Shown here: positions 24,134 to 36,058 of the stretch, piece by piece
How positions within the stretch are numbered: position 1 is the stretch's first letter
Layout: each line of letters opens with the position of its first letter
Assembly: GCA_019925795.1 (NCBI GenBank)
Contig: CM034298.1
Span: forward strand, 25,039,556 to 25,103,555
Direction of reading: 5' to 3'
Length of the DNA stretch: 64,000 nucleotides
Origin: Dendrobium chrysotoxum
Taxonomy: Eukaryota > Streptophyta > Magnoliopsida > Asparagales > Orchidaceae
Made by a program: the position numbers and the translations under genes
Notes under the pieces: model-generated
Told to the model about the DNA's origin: nothing
The model's database searches: none
What the model saw: only the letters and a program-made list of their open reading frames with translations

Positions 24134-26430
24134 GGTTCCTCTCTCTATCCACAGTAGTGTCTAATATTTTCTTATATCGGAGTATTCAAAACTACCTTTC
24201 TTACATTGGTTGCCTTTCACATTTCTTCCTTGGGTAAGTGCGGTTCGTATCCAAAAAATAATAGAATAATAAGAGAGATGAGTGAGGGAATTTTGAATAT
24301 CCATGTGGCTTTAGCATCCCCTAGCAAGAAAATTGGTGAAAATGAGGAGAGATGAGCCAACTTTGTTGAGAATTTATTGCTTTTAGTACCCTTACACTGG
24401 ATGAAAGTCTGGTATGTTGGAGTTTGAAATCTAGAATGTTCTCAATAATAAAATCTTTTCAATCAAAAGTTAAAATTTCTACTCTCATTAGTACACATTA
24501 TGATTACCTTCTTTGGTAATTTAATGAGTACTACGAGAATTGAAATTAATTCCAAAAAGTCCAATTAGAAATTCTTTTTCAAAATGCAGAGAAATGGCAA
24601 GAAAAATATTATTCACTTTTGACAAGAACTTGACTTGTAAGGAAATTGATTTCAAAAAAACTATTCAATTTAGCATGGGCATTCAGACCATTGAGCTATA
24701 AATGAATGGGAATAAGTTGGTTAAATTAAAAACCAATGAAATGGACACTCCCATAGTGGAGCTTATTTTGGGATCAGGGTCAACTCCCTTATCTCGAAGA
24801 AAAGGGCTATTATCACCCTTGTATCCACAACACCTCTTCTAAGAGAGGACAATTAACTAAAGTCTGAAGTTAGTGGCGAGATTCCATCTATTTTTGAAAT
24901 TAGATCTAGTTTTGCTCTTTTCTTTGCTAGTAAGACCCAAAGGAGGAAATATCTAAGGATGGTCAAGAAGAAATTTGCAAAATAAAAGAGATTGATGAGT
25001 TTAAAATAATTAAACAATATAAGGTAGAGGTTGCTGCAGAATTGCCTATTCCTCCCACTTCTCCACTCCTAGATGGAAGACCCTTCCACCCGCTTTTAGC
25101 AGCACAGGGATAGGAGGATGTGTGTAGGATTTCCTGTTCCCCACCATTCCCACTGGACCGTTGTGTGAAAATGACCCCTGAAGAGGAAAGGGTCCAACAG
25201 AGTAAAATGTTGAAGAATATTATTCATATCTATGTTGCCTAGATAGGGGAAATGAAGGAAGAGTATCTTAAACACATGAAGGGCACGATTTCCCAAGAGT
25301 TTGCAAATGAAATTCTGGAAGAGGAAAAGACTGACATGAAATTTCTAACCACCCATTCTAAGAGAATCATTAAAAGATTTGCTAAGTAGCTATCACTTTG
25401 GTGCTTATGGATGGGTACCATTGGGTCGGAAGGCAATCTTTTGAGAAGTCTGATGAAATTATATTAGTTTAGCCTAGACTAAACAAAAAAAAATTGATGT
25501 GAAGCCTCCCTTATATCTAAGGAAACCCACAAGTTTACCCCCACTATGGTCAGTTCAAGTGATCAGAGTAATAATCAGCATCAACTAAAAAGATCCGGAG
25601 ATGTGAAATAAAAAGTTTTCCAAAAAAGAAGTTGAAATGAACAATCACTTATTTTTCTTGTGAGCCTCCTATTCAAGGTTATGATCCTCCTATTCATGGT
25701 TATGATCCTTTTGCTCTATTAGATGGCACCAAGTTAGCTTTGTGTAGCACCCTAACTTCTATAGAGGAGGAGGTATGTATACCCACCGGGAGTGCCACTC
25801 TTATGATTATTGAAGAAGAAGTAATCAAAGGGGAGAAAATAGCTGAAGAGAAGAAGAAGGAGAGAGATGCATTAAGAGATAAGGCTGTTGATGAAATTTT
25901 TTAGGACTGTAATGAAGATATTCAAAATCTAAAGACTAAAAGAGTAAAAGAGAATTTGGATGAAGGGAATAGGAAATTTCTTACTATTAGTTCTAAGAAT
26001 GTTGAAGAGAAATTAATTGATGTTCCGGTGGAAGAAATTAAAGATTCTAAAGAAAAAGAAGAAAAAGAGGATTGAAGCATTTGATCTTGAGAAAGATGAT
26101 TTATTGGATTATGATGAAGATGGTACTTTAGAAGCCAATGTCTTCATGGTTGATACCAGAGAGTCATCATTAAAAGATAGTAACAGACAACATGATGAAC
26201 AGGCAGAAGAATTAGTTGGTTTGAAGCCAGATTTGTTAAACCAACTCAAAAGCAAAGACGATCATATTAACATACTTGAAAAGAAGAAGGAGAAAAAGAT
26301 AATAAAAATGGTAGAGATGCATAATCAGATATTTAAAGTTTAGCCAGTTTAGAACAATTATCCTTAGCCCGTAGTTTGTATACTAACTAAACCAATTCTA
26401 ATAAAAAAAAAGGATCAAGTAAAACTACTG
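24134..26430 (+). pseudogene. Element D ORF1-like region upstream of gag
   Basis: Ogre-type elements carry an extra ORF of unknown function between the 5' LTR and gag, and this region is in that place. It is heavily broken. The clearest open piece is 26017-26343 (108 codons), highly charged and Lys/Glu/Asp-rich with a probable coiled coil. Upstream, about 25740-25990, is a similar acidic/basic stretch (EEVIKGEKIAEEKKKERDAL). I do not recognise a catalytic domain. The rest (24134-25100, and 25100-25700 with Pro-rich stretches) is degenerate. Confidence 0.45.
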
Positions 26431-27335
26431 ATTCTACTCATATGGATTAGGATATCAGTCAGATGATTGAGAGTCAGGTCAGAGAGGCCATGACCCAAAC
26501 GCAAGGGGATTCATCTATTTCTAAGGATAGACCCTAGCTAGAGGAATATGATTTAGTTCCCTACCTGAAAGGGTTTGTGCCACCTACCTTCAAGATTTTC
26601 TGTGGGATGGAGAATCCCAAATAATAGTTAGCTTATTTTCATATCTGTTGTTATAATGCTTGGGGAACAGATGCTCTTTTATTTAGATAATTTGTTAGCA
26701 TCTTATCTGGTATAACCTTTGAGTGGTATGCTGACCTGCCTAACAGGTCAGTTAGAACCTTCACTAAGTTGGAAGGCTTGTTTTTGAAAAGGTTTGCTGG
26801 AACCCAACACCACAATACAGTGGGAGATTTAATTGTTAAAAAGCAAAAGCCCAGTGAGTTTTTAGTGGAGTATATATTGAGATAGAGAAATCTATCTATG
26901 AGGTGTGAGCCATAGCTTCAGGAGCAGCATGCTGTATAAATTTTATTGAAAATATCCATGACCTGATTGCATTTCTTGTAAAGGGGTTCACCATCATAAA
27001 CTTTGAAAGTTACTGAATAAGAAAAATAATTTACAAGAATAAGCTTCTAATCTGCCATTTTTGAAAGGCCTTTTTGAGGATAAAAGGGCATTGAGATCCC
27101 AGAAAGCACTTAAGAAGGAACCAACATTTGTATCTGCCATTGATTAGGGCAAGCAACCAATAAAAACTTAATAAAACATTATTACTCCTAATTATCTTTA
27201 GGTGACTCTCTATCCTCCTAGAGATCATTTCTTGACATCTTTTAAAGATAAATTGACTAAAGTTTATCCTTTTAAAAGTGAGTCAGCTAAGAAAATCTTT
27301 AAAAACCTAATTATTCAAAATCTGGGTATAAGTAC
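26431..27335 (+). pseudogene. gag: Element D gag (Tat/Ogre type), part 1
   Basis: Ty3/gypsy Gag with blocks in the usual order. MIESQVREAMTQTQGD is near 26463, and FVPPTFKIFCGMENP near 26570-26620. GITFEWYADLPNRSVRTFTK lies near 26708-26767, followed by LEGLFLKRFAGTQHHNTVGD and KKQKPSEFLVEYI near 26840-26880. Further on are LYPPRDHFLTSFKDKLTKVY (about 27205-27265) and KKIFKNLIIQN. The spacing and motifs are those of Tat/Ogre Gag. Many stops. It is cut by solo LTR C at 27336 and continues at 29024. Confidence 0.8.
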
Positions 27336-29023
27336 TGTTATTTTGTTGATAACAAATATTGTTGTTTCTTTTCTATTGCTATTACTACAAATCTATTTTG
27401 TTTGCCCTATACTAACCTTTCAGATCCACAAGTTCACCTGCAATGCAAATCAGCTCATAATCGGGTAGGCTAGGGTTGAGTTTGTTTATAATTTTAATAT
27501 TAATGTGCTTTTTATCTTTTTTGAGTTAATTCATGTATCTGGTGGACCCCAAGCTAAGTAACCTTGAACACACACACTTAAGGGAGTAATTTGGTGAGTT
27601 AAAGAAATTTTTATGTTTTTTGACCTAATCATACAGGATGATTTATATTGTCCTAGACGATCAGTTAAAAATAGAAACCCTAATTAGGGCATCCCAGTTG
27701 ATTAAGAGTGATTAAACTAATCAGATTATGAAAAATAATCGCCAATCATAAATTAGGAAATATTTAAATTTTTAAAAGTTTTACTAATCGTACAGTACGA
27801 TATATATCATTCTGGATGATTAAGAACAATCATGCCTAAATTAATCTTGTGATTAGGAGAATAATTATGGTAAAGCTTAATTTAATATGATAGTACAAGA
27901 TAATCTATGATGACCATCCTGGATGATAGAGAACATGTATGGGATGATAAGGGTTCTCCACCTATCATACCAGGCGAATACCATAATTTTTCAACTAGTC
28001 GTCCAGGATGATGGACCCCTTTCATCCTAGATGATAGAGAAGTACATGGGATGATTAGGCATCACCGGGTATCATACTAGATGAAGTTTAATAGATTCAA
28101 ACTAATCATCCAGGATAATATTATAATCATCCGGGACGATCAACCTATTTCTCTTGAACTAATCATTCACGGTAATGTAATTCATACTGGATGAAAGGGC
28201 TATTTTATCCTAATCGTACAGGATGATATAAGGATCATAATGGACAATCAAAAGTGTAGAATTGAAAATTAGGGTTTCTTTTGGAGGCTCTTTATTTAAG
28301 CAATTATATTAACCCTTGAGAAAATCTTTTGCTATTTAGTCTTCTTGAGAGAGAGCTAGAGAAGGAAGAGAGAGAGAGCTTAGGAGAGAGAGAAATCTTA
28401 GTGAGGGGGAGTTATGAGGGATTCATAAAGGTTACTCCAAGTAAGATTTCCATCATCTTTATCAAGCTGCTTGTCTAGTTCCTGGTGGCTTTGGGAAGAT
28501 CTTCATCAGCATCAGATCCAAGTTCTCTGCCTATTATAGGAGGGAGTAAAAGGATTTAAGGTTCTCTGCCTACTCCAGGAGGGAGTAAAAGAATTTCGAG
28601 GTTCTCTGCCCACTCTAGGAGAGTGTAAATGGATTCAAGGTACTCTGCCTCACCGGGTCGGTGGAAAGATTTTGTAAGGGCTTCTCTATCTTGTTGTAGG
28701 GGCAAAAAGAGAGACACTACTTTTAGTGCAATACATGGAAAGGAGGTTTTCGGGGAGCAAACATAGGTCAAGTTGACCGAACCACTATAATTTTAGTGTG
28801 TTCTTTCTAATTATTTTTTTGCTTTTAATTTCTATATTTTTTTCTTAATTATTCTATGATTGAAATCTTTAAAATTATTGTTATTGTGAAACTAAGCTAC
28901 TTCCGCATTAAGGGGTTTTAAATTTCTCATTTTGTTAAAAAAATTTGAAAATAACCAATTCACCCTCCTCTTGGTTAGCCTTGAAATAGTTCTTTAGGGC
29001 TTAACAACCCTCAGAAATTTTCA
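27336..29023 (+). mobile_element. Copia solo LTR C inside element D gag
   Basis: Starts TGTTATTTTGTTGATAACAA at 27336 and ends ATTTTCA at 29023. It is homologous to the plus-strand LTR 58811-60509: CTAAGTAACCTTG block near 27560, palindrome-rich stretch 27640-28250, leader repeats 28525-28650, GAACCACTATAA block near 28780, and CCCTCCTCTTGGTTAGCC near 28965. Gag coding of element D lies on both sides. No internal region, so a solo LTR. The flanks (TATAAGTAC and CTAAGTAAAC) are similar but not a clean duplication. Confidence 0.8.
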
Positions 29024-29365
29024 CTAAGTAAACAAACTTTAAATTGCTAGAAGCCAAGAAGTCAAACAAGGAGAATAAAATGGATGACCTAATTTCTACC
29101 CTTACCATTGTATGCTATGACACACAATTAAAGACTGTTATTCTTTTAAAGACTAGTTAGAAAGAAACTTCAAATAAGGAAACGTGATCATTTTTGGACT
29201 AGGGTTCTATCAAGGTAGTTTTAGGTAAAACTTCTAACACTCCACTTTTTTCACTTGAAGATGGTTGGGATATACTTTGTCCAGCTCTTCTAAGAAGGTT
29301 ATTAATAAATCTTTTCAGCTTTCTCAACAGTTACTGATAAGAGCTATGGGCCTGATTTAGGAGCT
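29024..29365 (+). pseudogene. gag: Element D gag, part 2 (zinc-binding tail)
   Basis: Continues the Gag interrupted by LTR C. KLLEAKKSNKENKMDD is followed, across a frame change, by CPYHCMLCHTIKDCYSFKD, the C-x2-H-type zinc-binding block of Tat/Ogre Gag, at about 29107-29150. Further on is KKVINKSFQLSQQLL near 29300. It is interrupted at 29366 by Sirevirus A1 and resumes at 49312. Confidence 0.7.
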
Positions 29366-29615
29366 TGAAAGTTTGATAGGGATGTTAAGCCCTGATGAAC
29401 TAGTCCCGAGGCTAACCAAGAGGGGGGGTGAATTGGTTATTTAAAAATTTGTGAGCAACAGGAAAGATATTTTTGGTAATTTATAGTGAAAATAAGTAAA
29501 CACAGAAATAAAAAGATCAACCACATATTTCACCCAAGTAGATAATAATAGAAAAGTAAAGTGCAGAAAATAATCAGAAAGAACATACCAGATTTTATAG
29601 TGGTTCGGTCAACTT
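29366..29615 (-). mobile_element. Sirevirus A1 3' LTR, distal piece
   Basis: 3'-terminal piece of the minus-strand LTR (ends ACTTTCA on the minus strand at 29366). It aligns with 47480-47735 of the 5' LTR, including GTTTGATAGGGATGTTAAGC and the poly-G/GTGAATTGG tract. It is split from the rest of the LTR (37627-39219) by element B. AACTT at 29611-29615 is repeated at 37627-37631. Confidence 0.9.
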
Positions 29616-30605
29616 TGTTGATATTATCTATATCATGATCCATTCTAGAGATTTTGATGATAACAAACATATGCTTGGATGTTCTAATTCGTGTGTTAAG
29701 TATTCCAGGTGTAATAATTTGATGGATATGCATGATAATTTCAATTTGAGTTGAAAGAATTCAAGATGGAACAAGATGGAAAGCTTGAAGATTTTTATGT
29801 AGGAGTGTGTTAGTGGTTCATTAGTATTTTCTTGCATGGTTTAATTTGCTCACATTTAAACATCTATTAAAATTATTTCTAAATTATTAATGATCTATAA
29901 GATTCCTTAATTAAATTTTATGTGCATCATTGATTACATAGAATTTATCAAAAAAGTAAAGATACTTAATTAAGGTAAATGAATAAGTTTTTACGGTAAA
30001 ATTTTATTACTTGTTTCATATCAATTTACTGATGTATGATTAATTTAATCTAAATTATATCATATTATTATATGAATATTTAATATATCTTTAGAAATAT
30101 AAAAATATGCATGAATTTTTAGTTTTCTAAATATGATAGTATTTTAATCGACATGTGGTCGGATTATTATTCCGTTAGATTTCCTGGTTTCTGTAGATAT
30201 AAATTGATAGGTTATATGACTTGTTTTGAGCTATATTTAATTTATTATAATTTTCTAAACATTAGCCAATTTAATACTATTTGCTGGGTTGCCGTTTTTG
30301 CCTTGTTTTGGATGTATATGAAGATTTTTTGACTTATCCATGTGACTAGCCATTTTATAGCCATTTGGAACTTATATTTCTTTAATATAAATGAATTCCT
30401 TATCAAATATAATATTTTTTAGATGATAAATTAATATTAGATTAATAGTTTTATTGAAACTTGGCTTTACTTTCCCTTTCTCTTTAAATACCCCTCATCT
30501 TCTTCATATGAGGGCAATTCAAGAGAGAAACTCCAGCACTTTTCTTCATTCCTTTCTTCTTACTTATATGCTAAATCTTGAGAGGAGAAACTTTGATCTT
30601 CATTC
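29616..30605 (+). mobile_element. Element B LTR, inverted copy (left arm of inverted repeat)
   Basis: Begins TGTTGATATTATC at 29616 in plus orientation, immediately after target bases AACTT. It is nearly identical to the reverse complement of 31242-32221, the start of element B's own 3' LTR. It is therefore in the opposite orientation to the element it terminates. Confidence 0.85.
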
Positions 30606-31241
30606 TAAGAGCTCTTTTCATTTGCGAGATCAAATTCTTGGTTGGAAAGTTTCAACGCACTAAATCCAGTAACGTCTCTCAAAGTTCTTGAGTTTATTTT
30701 CTTATTCTAAATATTCTCTTGCTGATCTATTAGTTTTCATCATATATACTCTCTTGAAAATATTTATCATTTGATGAAATACTAGTTAGGAATGTTATTT
30801 TAAGTTTTATATGTGAAATCTTTTAAATCCGTAAAAGACAACAAAGCAAGCATTTTAATTTTCTTTCATGTGGCATAGATTTGCATTTCAAATCTAATTT
30901 TCTTAAAAGTATTATATTTAAAGAGTTATAGTTTAAATCAGTAAGAAAAATATTTTTAATTAATATATTATTCATATTTTTATCAAAATATAAATCTATC
31001 TTAAAGTGAGCAAATTTTATTTTCCATTTACAAGTAGTGAGGTGATTAAAATTAATTTGTAAGATCACCTCAAATATTTTGGTCATTTTATTGCAAGATA
31101 TTTTGAACTTGTATTATTTACATCAAGTTGTATTTTTTTTTTCTTGATCTAAGCCATTTGGCTTAGTGAAGCTTAACTTGTAATTAGATTGGGTTGTACT
31201 CGCCCGTGTAGGAGAGTACTTAGGTTGTAAAGAGCTTCTTT
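30606..31241. mobile_element. Spacer between the inverted LTR arms of element B
   Basis: 636 bp separating the arms. The left part (30606 to about 30800) reads as LTR continuation on the plus strand. The right part (about 31120-31241) reads as LTR continuation on the minus strand, with the CGCCCGTGTAGGAGAGTACT block. AT-rich, no gene seen. Confidence 0.55.
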
Positions 31242-32221
31242 GAATGAAGATCAAAGTTTCTCCTCTCAAGATTTAGCATATAAGCAAGAAGAAATGAATG
31301 AAGAAAAGTGCTGGAGTTTCTCTCTTGAATTGACCTCATATGAAGAAGATGAGGGGTATTTAAAGAGAAAGGGAAAGTAAAGCCAAGTTTCAATAAAACT
31401 ATTAATCTAATATTAATTTATCATCTAAAAAATATTATATTTGATAAGGAATTCATTTATATTAAAGAAATATAAGTTCCAAATGGCTAGTCACATGGAT
31501 AAGTCAAAAAGTCTTCATATACATCCAAAATAAGGCAAAAATGGCTACCTAGCAAATAGTATTAAAATCGGCTACTGTTTAGAAAATCATAATAAATTAA
31601 ATATAGCTCAAAACAAGTCATATAACCAATTAATTTATATCTACAGAAACCAAACAATCTAACGGAATAATAATTAGACCACATGTCAATTAAAATAATA
31701 TCATATTCAGCAAACTAAGGATTCATGCATATTTTTATATTTCTAAAGATATATTAAATATTCATATAGTAATATGATATAATTTAGATTAAATTAATCA
31801 TACATCACTAAATTGATATGAAACAAGTAATAGAATTTTACCGTAAAAACTTATTCATTTACCTTAATTAAGTATCTTTGCATTTCTGATAAATTCTATG
31901 TAATCAATGATGCACATAAAATTTAATTAAGGAATCTTATAGATTATTAATAATTTAGAAATAATTTTAATAGATGTTTAAATATGAGCAAATTAAACCA
32001 TGCAAGGAAATACTAATGAACTACTAACACAATCCTACATAAAAATCTTCAAGCTTTCCATCTTGATTCATCTTGAATTCTTTCAACTCAATTTGAAATT
32101 ATCATGCATATCCATCAAATTATTACACCTGGAATACTTAACACACAAATTAGAAAATCCAAGCATATGTTTGATATCATCAAAATCTCTAGAATGGGTC
32201 ATGATATAGATAATATCAACA
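31242..32221 (-). mobile_element. Element B 3' LTR (right arm of inverted repeat)
   Basis: The minus strand starts TGTTGATATTATC at 32221, directly after the polypurine tract at 32222-32235. This is therefore the authentic start of B's 3' LTR. It is homologous to the inverted copy at 29616-30605. Confidence 0.85.
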
Positions 32222-32460
32222 ATCTCCCCCTTTTTGATGATGACAAACTTATGTTGGGTATAGTTATAATAAAGGTGCAAATTGACCTTCTATTATAACT
32301 TTTAAGCATTAGAAAAATAATTGAAAAATATTTTTGAATGCTAATTTATTAAAAAACATAATTCTCCCCCTAAATATATGCATGTAAAAAGTATTATGAC
32401 CAACATATATAATGCTTCTCCCCCTTTGACAACATCAAAAAGAATAAAATAATAAGAAAT
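32222..32460 (-). promoter_or_regulatory. Multiple polypurine tracts of Sirevirus B
   Basis: The main tract AAAAAGGGGGAGAT abuts the 3' LTR at 32222-32235, preceded by TCATC. Two further G5 purine tracts lie upstream: AGGGGGAGAA near 32363-32375 and AAAGGGGGAGAAG near 32418-32430. The AAGGGGGAGATTGTTG signature and repeated tracts are hallmarks of Sirevirus elements. Confidence 0.8.
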
Positions 32461-35400
32461 TTAAATGTTAGGGTCTAATATTCCAAGCATAGGTCTTAAC
32501 ATGCAAAATCTCTCTTCAGCTAAAGGTTTTGTAAAAATATCAGCTATTTGAGAATCTGTGTTTACAAAATCTATATCCATATCACCTTTACTAACATGAT
32601 CTCTAATAAAATAATGTCTAATCTCTATGTGTTTCGTTCGTGAATGTTGTATAGGATTTTTTGTTAAGCTAATAGCACTTGTGTTATCACATTTAGTGGG
32701 AATATATTTAAGCTTAATTCTAAAATCTTCTAATTGTTGTTTTAGCCATAAAACTTGAGCAACACAACTACCTGCAGCTATGTACTCTGCTTCAGCAGTG
32801 GATAAAGCAACAGAATTTTGTTTTCTAGAAGACCAAGAAATGAGTGATGATCCTAAAAATTGACATGTTCCAGATGTACTTTTTCTATCTACCTTACAAC
32901 TAGCATAATCTGCATCAGAATATGCAACTAAATTGCATGATAATAAGTTTTTGGGGTACTATAAGCCTAACTTAGGAGTTCCTATCAAATAGCAAAATAT
33001 TCGCTTAACTGCTATTAAGTGTGATTCTTTAGGATTAGCTTGAAATCTTGCACACAAATATACAACAAACATAATATCAGGCCTACTAGCAGTAAGATAT
33101 AAAAGTGAACCTATCATACTCCTATATAGCTTTTGATCTATTGATTTTCCTGATTCATCTAAATCAAGTCTAGTTGATGGACTTATAGGAGTTTTACTTA
33201 ATTTGAATCTCTTCATATCAAAATTTTCTAATAATTCATTTATGTACTTAGTTTGACATATGAATGTGCCAGACTCTAGTTATTTTAGTTGAAGTCCTAA
33301 GAAAAAGGTGAGTTCTCCCATCATACTCATTTAAATTTCCTTTGATATTAAAGAGGAAAACTCATGGCATAAACTCTCATTTGTACTTCTAAATAATATA
33401 TCATCAACATAAATTTGTATAATAATTAAATCATCTCCAATAGATTTGATAAAAAGAGTTGTATCTACCTTACCTTTTCTGAAATTATGTTCAATTAAAA
33501 AGTTACTTAACCTATCATACCAAGCACATGGAGCCTGTTTTAAACCATATAAAGCTTTCTTTAATTTATACACATGATTAGGAGAATTAATACTTTCAAA
33601 ATCTGGTGGTTGTTCTACAAAAACATCTTGATCAATATACCCATTCAAAAATGCACTTTTGACATCCATTTGAAAAAGTTTAAAGTCTTTAAAACAAGCA
33701 AATGCAAGGAGTAATCTAATGGCCTCTAGTCTTGCTACGGGTGCAAAAGATTCTTCAAAGTCTATGCCTTCTATTTGTGTGTACCCTTGTGCAACTAATC
33801 TAGCTTTATTTCTAATAATACTTCCTGAGTCATCTAGCTTATTTTTATATACCCATTTAATTCCAATTATATTTTGATCATGAGGTCTTGGGACTAACTC
33901 CCAAACATCATTTCTTACAAATTGATTAAGTTCCTCTTCCATAGCAATTATCCAAAAATTATCTTGTAAAGCTTCATCTATATTTTTAGGTTCAATTTCT
34001 GATAGAAATGCAGAATGCTCTACCCATCTTTAAGGTTTCTTCTAGTCTTAACACCTTAAGAAGGATCACTAATTATTAATTCTTTTGGATGATTTCTATT
34101 ATATCTCCATTCTTTAGGCAATGAATCATCCTCCTTTTCCTCCAAATTTATTTTCTTTATATTCTCAATATCATCATCATTAAAATTATTTCTTATTAAA
34201 TCTATAGGATTTTCATCAAAAATTACATGAAGGATTCTTCAACAATTAATTTTCTCTTATTAAAAACTCTAAAAGATTTTCCAAAAATTGAATACCCTAA
34301 GAATATACCATCATCAGATTTACTATCAAATTTACCTAAAGGGTCCTTGTCATTATTTAAAATAAAACATTTACAACCAAAAACATGTAAATGACTAATC
34401 TTAGGTTTCTTTCCAAAAAATATTTCGTAAGGGGTCTTTTTAAGAATAGGTCTTAAATAAACTCTATTAGTAACATAACATGCTGTGTTTATTGCTTCAG
34501 CCCAAAAATACTTTGGAAGTTTATATTCATCTAACATTGATCTTGCTAATTCAACCAAAGTACGATTCTTTCTTTCAACTACACCATTTTGTTGAGGAGT
34601 CCTAGGAGCTGAAAAATTATGTCTAATTCCATTTTCATCACAATAATTTTCAAATGATTTATTTTCAAATTCTCCACCATGATCTGTTTGAATTCTATGA
34701 ATCAAATAACCTTGTTCTGTTTGAATATATTTAGCAAAATTTTTAAAATCATCAAATGCATTATGTTTATTAGCTAAGAATAATATCCAAGTGTATCTTG
34801 AATAATCATCTACTATAACAAATCTATAATTTTTACCACCTAAACTAGTTGTATTAATTGGCCCAAATAAGTCCATATATAATAATTCCAAAGGTCTACT
34901 AGTAGAAACTATATTTTTACTCTTGAATGAACTTTTGATATGTTTACCATGAATACATGCATCACATATAGAATCAAAATGAAAATTAATTTTTGGTAAA
35001 CCAACAACTAAATCAAGTTTAGAAATTTTATTTAAAGTGTGGATATTAGCATTACATAGTCTTCTATGCCATAACCAAGCATCATCATTTGTAGATTTCA
35101 TGAAAAGTAAATTTAAATTAATATCATTTGTATTCTCTAAATTAATTAAATAAATATTTTATGTCTATTTCCAATTAGTAAAATAGTTTCATTATTTCTA
35201 ATAATGCAATGTGAAGCATAAAAAGAAACATTTAAACCTTTATCACATAATTGACTAATTGATATTAAGTTATGTTTTAAACCAGAAACAAATAAGACTT
35301 TTTCTAAAGTAATACAGTTCTTACATATGGATCCAATGCCAATAATCTTTCCCTTTGCATTATCTCTATATATGACATATCCTCCATCACTTTGTTCTAA

Positions 35401-35493
35401 TATAGAGAATTTTGCTTTATCGCCCGTTATATGTCTTGAACATCCACTGTCCAAGTACCACATGCCTTCATTGATTTTACTTTGAAGGCATTC
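32461..35493 (-). pseudogene. pol: Sirevirus B pol (PR-INT-RT-RNase H)
   Basis: Polyprotein of a Ty1/copia Sirevirus, 3033 nt from the first base after the acceptor-like AG to the TAA at 32461. Protease begins MWYLDSGCSRHITGD (35463), with catalytic DSG. Integrase (35101-34223) has the HHCC zinc-binding region, then MDLFGP, TDHGGEF and NGVVERKN carrying the D, D and E residues. RT (33942-33331) has the KARLVAQGYTQ, DVKSAFLNG and YVDDI motifs. RNase H follows with SRPDIMF near 33085. The integrase piece is shifted against its neighbours, so at least two indels exist, plus scattered stops. The first in-frame ATG is at 35463. Confidence 0.9.
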
Positions 35494-36058
35494 CTACAAA
35501 ACAAAATCAAATGTTAACTTTTGGAACCCAAATATTTTTGGGTCCACATTCTAAATGAGTAGTATGATATCTATTATGTATGGTATATGAAGTGCTTGTA
35601 TTTTTTGGAACTCATACAAAAGATGATTGTTTAGCATTTTATGATCTACGAGCATAGCAATCAAATGAGATGTGTCCTTTTCTACCACAATAATTACACC
35701 AAATATTAGTGTTTGTATATGGCTTAGCATGATGTCTATGTGACATATAAGTAGAATTTTTATTTAATATAGTATTAGATTAAACTTTATAATGAACTTG
35801 TGATTTCATGCATAAATCTAGTTTTGATTTTAAAAGAATATTTTCTCTTTCAAGTTTACAAACAAGTAAAGAACGATCTAATAAAGAGCTATTTTTATTT
35901 TTCAAAACATTACATTCATTTTTTAAATCATTAAAAAGAATATCTAAATTTTTATGCTCTTTTTCTAAAATATTATATTTTCTTCTTAATTTTTTATATT
36001 CAACAACTAATTCATTAAATGCATCATCTAATTCTTCATAAGATATATCATTACATAC
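35494..36058 (-). other. Intron-like cassette between gag and pol of Sirevirus B
   Basis: On the minus strand the 565-bp segment begins GTATGTAATG after exon-like GAG and ends TTTTGTTTTGTAG before GAA. Removing it joins gag codon ...GAG (36061-36059) to pol codon GAA at 35493 in phase 0. Unremoved, it is a continuation of gag with a coiled-coil-like stretch and a second zinc knuckle (CNYCGRKGHISFDC), ending ATT-TGA at 35507. Splicing is inferred from sequence only. Confidence 0.5.
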
